NCBI GenBank assembly: GCA_002774085.1
Contig: PEZH01000013.1
Coordinates: forward strand, 1 to 10,413
From: Candidatus Shapirobacteria bacterium CG09_land_8_20_14_0_10_38_17
GTDB lineage: Bacteria; Patescibacteriota; Microgenomatia; 0-14-0-10-38-17
Length of the DNA: 10,413 nt
Reading direction: 5' to 3'
The notes below the pieces were generated by a model. That model had not been told where the DNA came from and did not search any database. It saw nothing but the letters and a program-made list of their open reading frames with translations. The translations under genes and the position numbers were made by a program. Positions 1 through 5,314 of this stretch are shown here, piece by piece (position 1 is the first letter of the stretch; every line of letters begins with the position of its first letter).

Positions 1-73
1 ATCAAGTTCAGAATGACGGTTAACAATATAACAATTCAACAATGTTCTTTATTTTTAACTTTTGACTTTGAAC
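1..73 (-). repeat. Composite intergenic repeat, copy A (reverse orientation, cut by window start)
   Basis: Read on the minus strand, this stretch has three modules in order: an A-rich block (38-73 region), three octamers of the form ATTGTTAN (43 down to 20), and a CCGTCATTCTGAACTTGAT block (19 down to 1). The A-rich block plus first octamer (38-73) matches 9044-9079 at 33 of 36 positions by eye, and the module order is the same as at 475-598 and 9044-9237. The GTCATTCTG block resembles palindromic repeats widespread in bacterial intergenic DNA. The element ends only 9 nt before the ruvX start, so it forms most of the ruvX upstream region. Its far end lies outside the window. Confidence 0.8.
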
Positions 74-82
74 TATCTTATT

Positions 83-508
83 ATGCGTTATTTAGGAATT
101 GATTATGGCCGGAAAAGAATCGGGGTAGCTTTGGGTGAAGATGGGATGGTTAAACCATTATTGGTTTTTTTAAATGATGATAAGGTGATAGAAAAAATTA
201 GAAATTTGTGTGAACAGGAAGAAGTGGATGGGGTAGTGATAGGGGTAGTTGATAATTTTAGGGGAGAAATTAGTAAATTTACCCAGAAATTGAAAGAAAT
301 AATCAATTTGCCAGTGATTTTCCAAGATGAAACTTTGACAACCAAAGAAGGGGTTGATAAGATGATTAAGAGCGGAACTAATCGAAAAGCAAGGCGAGAA
401 AGAATTGATGCTATTGCCGCCGCGGAAATTTTAGAAAGCTATTTCAAGAAAGTAAATGTAAAATGCAAAAAAACATTGTTAAATTGCTACATTGTTACAT
501 TGTTGTAG
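83..508 (+). CDS. ruvX: RuvX/YqgF family RNase H-fold nuclease (putative Holliday junction resolvase / pre-16S rRNA nuclease)
   Basis: This is a 141-residue RuvX/YqgF protein. The N-terminus MRYLGIDYGRKRIGVAL is the family's first strand, with acidic D7; a later QDETLTT segment gives D82/E83, and RIDAIAAAEILESYF gives D109. Together these form the expected acidic centre of the RNase H-like fold. In E. coli the family member is tied to 16S rRNA 5'-end maturation, and the resolvase role is historical inference. I chose the ATG at 83 because it begins directly at the family motif; an in-frame TTG at 62 would add seven unconserved residues from the repeat. No Shine-Dalgarno is visible. The conserved domain ends near residue 123; the remaining 18 or so residues (VNVKCKKTLLNCYIVTLL) are largely encoded by the A-rich and ATTGTTAN repeat, which also supplies the TAG stop. 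The usual glycine-rich GLPxxxxG loop reads GVVDNFRG here. The gene pairs with mltG downstream, as in B. subtilis yrrK-yrzB-yrrL. Confidence 0.93.
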   Translation: MRYLGIDYGRKRIGVALGEDGMVKPLLVFLNDDKVIEKIRNLCEQEEVDGVVIGVVDNFRGEISKFTQKLKEIINLPVIFQDETLTTKEGVDKMIKSGTNRKARRERIDAIAAAEILESYFKKVNVKCKKTLLNCYIVTLL

Positions 509-598
509 ATTGAATGTAACCGTCATTCCCGCCTAGCCGGCGAGGCTGGCCCGCCTCATCGGCGAGGCTGGCTGGTAATCCGCCAGCTGGCGGAGAAT
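475..598 (+). repeat. Composite intergenic repeat, copy B (forward), overlapping the ruvX 3' end
   Basis: Four octamers of the ATTGTTAN type (475-506) are followed by ACCGTCATTC (519-528), then a GC-rich part. The GC-rich part contains a 22-nt unit repeated in tandem (529-550 and 551-572, differing at three positions) and a perfect 16-bp palindrome TCCGCCAGCTGGCGGA (579-594). Positions 572-598 match 9153-9179 at 25 of 27 positions by eye. The GC-rich module contrasts sharply with the AT-rich surroundings. The 12-mer TAACCGTCATTC (517-528) is the exact inverse of 11-22 in copy A, so ruvX is bracketed by inverted copies. Confidence 0.85.
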
Positions 599-616
599 AC
601 AAGGCGAAACAAAATA

Positions 617-649
617 ACACAGGCTTTAGCCTGTGTGTAGTTTATTTTA
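617..649 (+). terminator. Hairpin with weak U-rich tail between ruvX and the zinc-ribbon gene
   Basis: The arms ACACAGGC (617-624) and GCCTGTGT (629-636) form a perfect 8-bp stem with a TTTA loop. The tail GTAGTTTATTTTA (637-649) is T-rich but interrupted. It could end ruvX transcription or be part of the leader of the next gene; termination strength is uncertain because the tail lacks an uninterrupted T run. Confidence 0.4.
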
Positions 650-650
650 A

Positions 651-660
651 AGGGGGGTGA
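651..660 (+). promoter_or_regulatory. Strong Shine-Dalgarno that decides the start of the zinc-ribbon gene
   Basis: AGGGGGGTGA is a purine-rich match to the anti-Shine-Dalgarno and lies just upstream of the ATG at 663. An in-frame GTG at 657 falls inside this site, so the ATG is the better start. It is the only strong Shine-Dalgarno seen upstream of any gene in this window. Confidence 0.75.
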
Positions 661-662
661 AG

Positions 663-863
663 ATGTTTAAAGATGTTATTGCTCCAGTTCAGGCTTGGCT
701 TTTGTCTCAAGGACGCTGTGTGGGTTGTGGGGCACCTTTATCCAAAGGGAAGCGAGAGGAAATAAAAGGGAATATGGTGAAGGTAACTTGTAAGTGTGGA
801 AGAATTTTTATTTATGATCCCGGGGCCAAGAAATACAGACGGGCATTGTTTGAAGAGGTCTGA
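663..863 (+). CDS. Small zinc-ribbon protein of unknown function
   Basis: This 66-residue protein carries two cysteine knuckles, C19-V-G-C22-G and C43-K-C45-G, the spacing of a compact CxxC...CxC zinc ribbon. The N-terminus (FKDVIAPVQAWLLSQG) looks helical and the region after the second knuckle (GRIFIYDPGAKKYRRALFEEV) is basic and probably beta-stranded. There is no signal peptide or membrane segment, so it should be cytoplasmic. A nucleic-acid or ribosome-binding role is plausible for such a basic ribbon, but this is inference; I do not recognise a named family. The gene has a strong Shine-Dalgarno and ends 8 nt before the mltG start, so the two are likely cotranscribed and perhaps translationally linked. 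It occupies the position that yrzB holds between ruvX and mltG homologues in B. subtilis, but it is not visibly related to YrzB (DUF1292). Confidence 0.85.
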   Translation: MFKDVIAPVQAWLLSQGRCVGCGAPLSKGKREEIKGNMVKVTCKCGRIFIYDPGAKKYRRALFEEV

Positions 864-871
864 TCATTTTT

Positions 872-1864
872 ATGGAGAAGATTTGGGTTATTTTTACTTT
901 GTTGTTTTTCTTGGCATCGGCGGCGGGAATATTTGGTTTTTACCGATTTAGTCTTTCTCCTGTTAGTCTCGATCAACGCCAGGAACAAATGTTTGTTATA
1001 TCTTCCGGTGAAAGTCTTATTTCTATAGTGAGAAGATTAAAGGAAGCTGGTTTGGTCAGAAACGAGAAAATTTTTTTGTTTGAAGTTAGACGGATGGGTT
1101 TAGCTACTCAGATTGAGGCCGGTGATTTTCGGTTGTCGCCGATGATGGACTTGCGGAAGCTTATTTTGGCGTTAACTTCGGGCAGTGTTGATGTTTGGGT
1201 AACTATTATTCCCGGTTGGCGGGCAGAGCAGGTTGCTGCGGAACTAAAGGAGAAGATATCTGGTTTTGAGTCATTATGGGTGGGAACATTAAGGGAAAAA
1301 GAAGGGTATTTGTTTCCCGACTCCTATTTGATTCCTAAAACGGCCACCTTGGAAGAAGTGTTGAAAATTATTAATCTTAATTATAGTAAAAAAGTAACTC
1401 CGCAAATTATTAAAGAAGCAGAAATAAAGGGTTTGTCGGAAAAGGAATTGATAATTTTAGCTTCATTAGTGGAAAGAGAAGCAAAATTTACTAATGATCG
1501 TTATCAGGTAGCGGCGGTGTTATTAAATAGGATAAATGCCGACTGGCCCCTGCAAGTTGATGCTACGGTTCAATACGCTCTAGGTAGTGATAGTTGTCGG
1601 GATAACATAGATAAAAGTTGTCATTGGTGGTCTGAAATCGGCGGGGACCATATTCGGCAAGTTGATTCTCTTTTTAATACTTATACTTATAAGGGTTTAC
1701 CGCCAATGCCAATTTGCAATCCTTCACTTCAATCTATTGAAGCAGTAATAAAAGCTCCTCTTGATTCTCCATACTGGTATTATCTTTCCGATAAAGAAGG
1801 AAAAGTTCATTTATCAAGAACATTAGAAGAGCATGAAGAGAGTATTAAACAGTTTTTCCCCTAA
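872..1864 (+). CDS. mltG: Endolytic murein transglycosylase MltG (YceG-like)
   Basis: MltG is a membrane-anchored lytic transglycosylase that cuts nascent glycan strands and is thought to set their length. The 330-residue protein has one N-terminal membrane segment (about residues 4-26), a LysM-like region (about 40-105, with VISSGESLISIVRRLKEAG), then the YceG catalytic domain. Catalytic-domain landmarks are EGYLFPDSYLIP, the ASLVEREA motif in which E201 corresponds to the catalytic Glu of E. coli MltG (Glu218), VAAVLLNRI, LQVDATVQYALG, and NTYTYKGLPPMPICNPS. The length is typical of the family. The loop after YALG is longer than in E. coli and holds C242 and C250, with C282 later, all predicted outside the membrane. 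The ATG at 872 follows the previous stop by 8 nt; GAGG upstream of it is a poor, distant ribosome-binding site, which fits translational coupling. The next gene, rpoB, has its own promoter. Confidence 0.96.
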   Translation: MEKIWVIFTLLFFLASAAGIFGFYRFSLSPVSLDQRQEQMFVISSGESLISIVRRLKEAGLVRNEKIFLFEVRRMGLATQIEAGDFRLSPMMDLRKLILALTSGSVDVWVTIIPGWRAEQVAAELKEKISGFESLWVGTLREKEGYLFPDSYLIPKTATLEEVLKIINLNYSKKVTPQIIKEAEIKGLSEKELIILASLVEREAKFTNDRYQVAAVLLNRINADWPLQVDATVQYALGSDSCRDNIDKSCHWWSEIGGDHIRQVDSLFNTYTYKGLPPMPICNPSLQSIEAVIKAPLDSPYWYYLSDKEGKVHLSRTLEEHEESIKQFFP

Positions 1865-1881
1865 GGAAACTGGCATTATTG

Positions 1882-1910
1882 TTGTTAATTTGGAGAAACT
1901 ATGTTATAGT
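1882..1910 (+). promoter_or_regulatory. Sigma-70-type promoter for rpoBC
   Basis: A -35 box TTGTTA (1882-1887) and a -10 box TATAGT (1905-1910) are separated by exactly 17 nt, and a TG dinucleotide (1902-1903) one base before the -10 gives an extended -10. Start of transcription would fall near 1917, leaving a leader of about 150 nt before rpoB. It lies just after the mltG stop. This is the best promoter match I see in the window. Confidence 0.7.
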
Positions 1911-1923
1911 ATTATTCACCTTC

Positions 1924-2022
1924 TTGATATTAGCTTGTGTTTGTTGTAAAATAAATCCGTTTTGGACTACCAAGAATACAGAAAGAATTAGTCTTAATTT
2001 TTATTTTCTTATCCCAATATGA
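1924..2022 (+). other. Possible remnant of an L33-like (rpmG) reading frame in the rpoB leader
   Basis: An open frame without an ATG (possible TTG at 1924) encodes CVCCKINPFWTTKN followed by TERISLNFYF, then stops at TGA inside the loop of the hairpin at 2010-2032. Ribosomal protein L33 of the zinc-binding type has a CxxC, then eight residues, then KN, with a [YF]-x-T-x-KN core and a (K/R)(L/I)xLxxY(C) segment; spacing up to KN agrees. The second half of L33 (CxxC-R-K-H) is absent and about four residues are missing after KN. It may be a decayed gene, a leader peptide or a chance resemblance in AT-rich DNA. I weight chance most heavily. Confidence 0.15.
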
Positions 2023-2037
2023 GATTGGGATATTTTT
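2010..2037 (+). terminator. Terminator-like hairpin in the rpoB leader (possible attenuator)
   Basis: TATCCCAAT (2010-2018) and ATTGGGATA (2024-2032) form a perfect 9-bp stem with a five-base loop, followed by TTTTT (2033-2037). Because it sits about 95 nt downstream of the predicted rpoB promoter start and 31 nt before the rpoB ATG, it can act as an attenuator of rpoBC; alternatively it only stops read-through from mltG. I found no convincing alternative antiterminator pairing by eye. Confidence 0.55.
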
Positions 2038-2068
2038 GTAGTTAATTTGGGAATAACATTTTTTCTAA

Positions 2069-5000
2069 ATGGAAAAACACCAAAAAAAAAGACGATTTTT
2101 TTTAGGCAGGAAATATTCTGCTCTTCCATCATTAGATTTATTAGCGATCCAGAAAGAGTCGTGGCAACAGTTTTTGGACAAGGGGATAAGAAAAGGATTA
2201 GATAGTATTTCTCCTATTGAAGATAGGAGCGGTAAAAAGTGGCAATTAACATTGGGCGAATGTTATATTTCTTCTCCTACTATTTCAATTGAAGAAGCGC
2301 TTAAAAAAAGGCTTTCTTATAATGTGCCTGTGGAAATAGATGTGGCTTTGACTCACAAGCTGAGCGGTCGGATTTGGAGTAAGAAAATCTATCTTTTTGA
2401 TTTACCCCAAATGACCCCTCGGGGCACTTTTATTATTAATGGGGTGGAGAGGGCGATTGTGATCCAAATTACCCGTGCTCCCGGTGTTTATTTTAGTTTA
2501 GAGGTAGATAAGCGAACCGGTCGAGCGATGGCGCAAGCAGAAATTCGTCCCCTATATGGTTCATGGTTGGAGTTTATGGTGGGTAATAATGACGTGATTT
2601 CTGTGCGTATTGATCGCCGTCATAAATTACCGGTTACTCTCTTTTTGCGTGCTTTAGGCTTAATTGATGATAAGGAAATTATCGGTCAGTTTTCCGATTT
2701 TATTATTCCCACATTGGCTGTCGATTCTGCTAAAACCCGTGATGAAGCCTTGATAGAGATTCATCAAAAAATGCGGCCGGGAGAACCATCACTTTTAGAA
2801 AATGCCGAAGATTTTTTTTCTAATCTCTTTTTTAATCCCCGTCACTATGACTTAAGTAAGGTAGGCCGTTTTAAAATAAATAAACGATTGGGATTGGATA
2901 TTGCTAATACCAGCGAGAATTATGTTTTAAAAAAGGCAGATATTTTTGCCACCCTGTCATATTTAATTGATTTACAAAAAGGCAGGGGAAAGGTTGATGA
3001 TATTGATCATCTTGCTAATCGTTATCTTCGCTGTGTAGGAGAGCTTATTGCCCAAGTGCCTTTTCGTGTCGGCTTAGCCCGTTTTGAGCGAATAATTCAG
3101 GAGCGATTAATTCTTTTATTTGAAAATAAAATCAACCTTTCTTTTCTTGTTAACAGTCGACCGATTATCGCCGCTATTAATCAGTTTTTTCGCACTAATC
3201 GTCTTTCGACGATTTTGGATCGGACTAATCCCCTATCGGAGTTAGATAATTTACGGCGTTTGTCGGTTATGGGTCCGGGAGGATTAACGCGGGAGAGAGC
3301 TCCTTTTTCAATTCGGGATGTTTCTTCATCGCAGTATGGTAGAATTTGCCCGGTGAGAAGCCCAGAAGGACAAAATATTGGCTTGGTTACTTATTTGGCG
3401 CTTTTTGCCCGTGTTAACGAATATGGTTTTTTGGAAACCCCTTATAGAAAAGTTAAAAAAATCAAAAGAGGGAATAAGGTGAAGGTAAGAGCGACCGATG
3501 AGATTATATATCTATCTGCTGATGACGAAGAAAGTTACTATATTACCAGTGGTGACGTTGCTGTTGATAAAAATGGCCATTTTTTAGATAGTTTAGTCCC
3601 CGCCCGTTATCATGGCGAATTTATTGAAATTCCCGTTTCACGGGTTCAATTAATAGATATTTGTCCTCAACAAGTAGTCGGTGCGGCGGCATCTTTGATT
3701 CCCTTTTTGGATCACGATGAGCCGGCACGAGCGTTAATGGGTTCGCATATGGCTTGTCAAGCAGTGCCGTTGGTTAAATGTGAAGCGCCGATAGTAGGCA
3801 CAGGGATGGAGAAGGTTATTCCTGAAGCGATGGAACAGATAGTGCGAGCTCGTCATTCAGGAAAAGTGATTTATGCTGATGGGAAGCGAGTCGAGGTTAA
3901 GTTAGACAAGCCGTCAAAAATAAAGAAGGAAATTTATCCCATCCAAAAATTTGTTCGTACTTCACCGTATGGGACTTGTTATTCTCAGCGACCGGTGGTT
4001 AGTATTGGCGATAGAGTTAGGAAAGGTAGCTTGCTTATTGACGGTCCGGCTTGTGATCAAGGGGAATTAGCTTTAGGGAAGAATCTTTTAATTGCTTATT
4101 GTTTATATGAAGGTTTAGGATTTGAGGATGCCATTGTCATCTCTGATCGTCTACTTTACGAGGATACTTTTACCTCGATTGCTATTAATGAATATCATGC
4201 GGAAGTGGCGGAGACCAAATTGGGTCCTGAAGAATTAACTGCCGATATCCCCAATATCTCCGAACCAGAGTTAGCTCATTTGGGTTCTGATGGTATTGTC
4301 GTTATTGGCTCTTTTGTTAAACCTGGTGATATTTTAGTGGGTAAGATTGCCCCTAAAGGGGAGACAGAATTAACAGCCGAGGAGAGATTATTACGAGCCA
4401 TTTTTGGAGAAAAAGCACGAGAAGTTCGTGATACTTCACTTCGTCTTCCCCATGGGATTGAAGGAATTGTTATTGGCGTGGACATATTAGATAGAAAAGA
4501 AGAAAAAGAATTTGCCCGAGGGATTGATAAAGTGGTCACCGTAAAGGTAGCGCAAATGCGAAGGATAAAAGTAGGCGATAAATTAGCTGGTCGTCATGGC
4601 AATAAAGGAGTAATCTCTAAGATTGTTCCTCAAGCAGATATGCCTTATCTTTCCGATGGGACACCGGTAGATATCATTATTTCTCCCCTTTCGGTTTTAT
4701 CAAGGATGAATTTGGGGCAACTTTTGGAGGCTCATTTCGGATGGGTGGCGAAGCAATTAGATTATAAAGTAGAATTGCCGGTTTTTGAAAAGTTTGATGA
4801 ACATTTTTTGGAAAATGAGTTTAAAAAAGCGGGAATGCCCACCGATTATAGGACTGTTCTTTATGACGGCCGTACCGGTCAACCATATAAAGAAAGAGTA
4901 GTCGTCGGTATTGCTTATATTTTAAAATTGGTTCATATGGTTGAGGATAAGGTTCATGCCCGCTCGACCGGGCCTTATTCGTTAGTAACTCAACAACCCT

Positions 5001-5287
5001 TAGGAGGTAAGGCTCAGATGGGAGGGCAACGCTTTGGGGAAATGGAGGTTTGGGCCTTGGAAGCTCATCGGGCGGCCCACATGTTACAAGAAATGTTAAC
5101 TATTAAAAGTGATGATGTTAGCGGCCGAGGCAAGGCTTTTGAAGCTATTGTTAAGGGTATGCCTATTCCTAAATCAAAAGTGCCTGAGTCATTTAAGGTT
5201 CTACTTTCTGAACTTAAAAGTTTAGGTTTATCAATAACGCCGCAGGGAACGATAGAAGGAAAAGAAACGGTGGAGGAAGGTGAATAA
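2069..5287 (+). CDS. rpoB: DNA-directed RNA polymerase subunit beta
   Basis: The beta subunit of RNA polymerase forms half of the catalytic cleft. At 1072 residues it is shorter than E. coli (1342) and lacks the large lineage-specific insertions. Landmarks: ITRAPGVYF in the N-terminal protrusion; the rifampicin region at residues 378-405; YGRICP (423-428) and SPEGQNIGL (431-439); GFEDAI with E686 and D687 near the active site; GDKLAGRHGNKG with K838 and K846 (E. coli K1065, K1073); HARSTG with H963 (E. coli H1237); and the C-terminal clamp motif SFKVLLSELKSLGL. From residue 378 to 440 it aligns with E. coli without gaps at an offset of +132, giving T381, I382, N394 and M401 where E. coli has Q513, F514, H526 and L533. 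The ATG at 2069 lacks a Shine-Dalgarno. The gene is preceded by mltG rather than rplL, has its own promoter, and is followed after 27 nt by rpoC. Confidence 0.98.
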   Translation: MEKHQKKRRFFLGRKYSALPSLDLLAIQKESWQQFLDKGIRKGLDSISPIEDRSGKKWQLTLGECYISSPTISIEEALKKRLSYNVPVEIDVALTHKLSGRIWSKKIYLFDLPQMTPRGTFIINGVERAIVIQITRAPGVYFSLEVDKRTGRAMAQAEIRPLYGSWLEFMVGNNDVISVRIDRRHKLPVTLFLRALGLIDDKEIIGQFSDFIIPTLAVDSAKTRDEALIEIHQKMRPGEPSLLENAEDFFSNLFFNPRHYDLSKVGRFKINKRLGLDIANTSENYVLKKADIFATLSYLIDLQKGRGKVDDIDHLANRYLRCVGELIAQVPFRVGLARFERIIQERLILLFENKINLSFLVNSRPIIAAINQFFRTNRLSTILDRTNPLSELDNLRRLSVMGPGGLTRERAPFSIRDVSSSQYGRICPVRSPEGQNIGLVTYLALFARVNEYGFLETPYRKVKKIKRGNKVKVRATDEIIYLSADDEESYYITSGDVAVDKNGHFLDSLVPARYHGEFIEIPVSRVQLIDICPQQVVGAAASLIPFLDHDEPARALMGSHMACQAVPLVKCEAPIVGTGMEKVIPEAMEQIVRARHSGKVIYADGKRVEVKLDKPSKIKKEIYPIQKFVRTSPYGTCYSQRPVVSIGDRVRKGSLLIDGPACDQGELALGKNLLIAYCLYEGLGFEDAIVISDRLLYEDTFTSIAINEYHAEVAETKLGPEELTADIPNISEPELAHLGSDGIVVIGSFVKPGDILVGKIAPKGETELTAEERLLRAIFGEKAREVRDTSLRLPHGIEGIVIGVDILDRKEEKEFARGIDKVVTVKVAQMRRIKVGDKLAGRHGNKGVISKIVPQADMPYLSDGTPVDIIISPLSVLSRMNLGQLLEAHFGWVAKQLDYKVELPVFEKFDEHFLENEFKKAGMPTDYRTVLYDGRTGQPYKERVVVGIAYILKLVHMVEDKVHARSTGPYSLVTQQPLGGKAQMGGQRFGEMEVWALEAHRAAHMLQEMLTIKSDDVSGRGKAFEAIVKGMPIPKSKVPESFKVLLSELKSLGLSITPQGTIEGKETVEEGE

Positions 5288-5314
5288 GATACATTATTAA
5301 AGAAGTTCAAAAAT

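Noticed and set aside
62..82. Upstream TTG start adding seven residues to RuvX
   Set aside because: These codons lie in or next to repeat copy A and precede the family's usual N-terminus; ATG at 83 fits the RuvX start exactly.
657..659. GTG start for the zinc-ribbon protein
   Set aside because: The GTG is inside the Shine-Dalgarno run; ATG at 663 has proper spacing.
1952..1980. tRNA-like fragment around the TTGG/CCAA stem in the rpoB leader
   Set aside because: Only a 4-bp stem is visible; there is no cloverleaf, T-loop motif or acceptor pairing.
4276..5310. Minus-strand open frames inside rpoB (4276-4539 and 5065-5310)
   Set aside because: They are shadows of the conserved rpoB frame, without recognisable domains or start signals.
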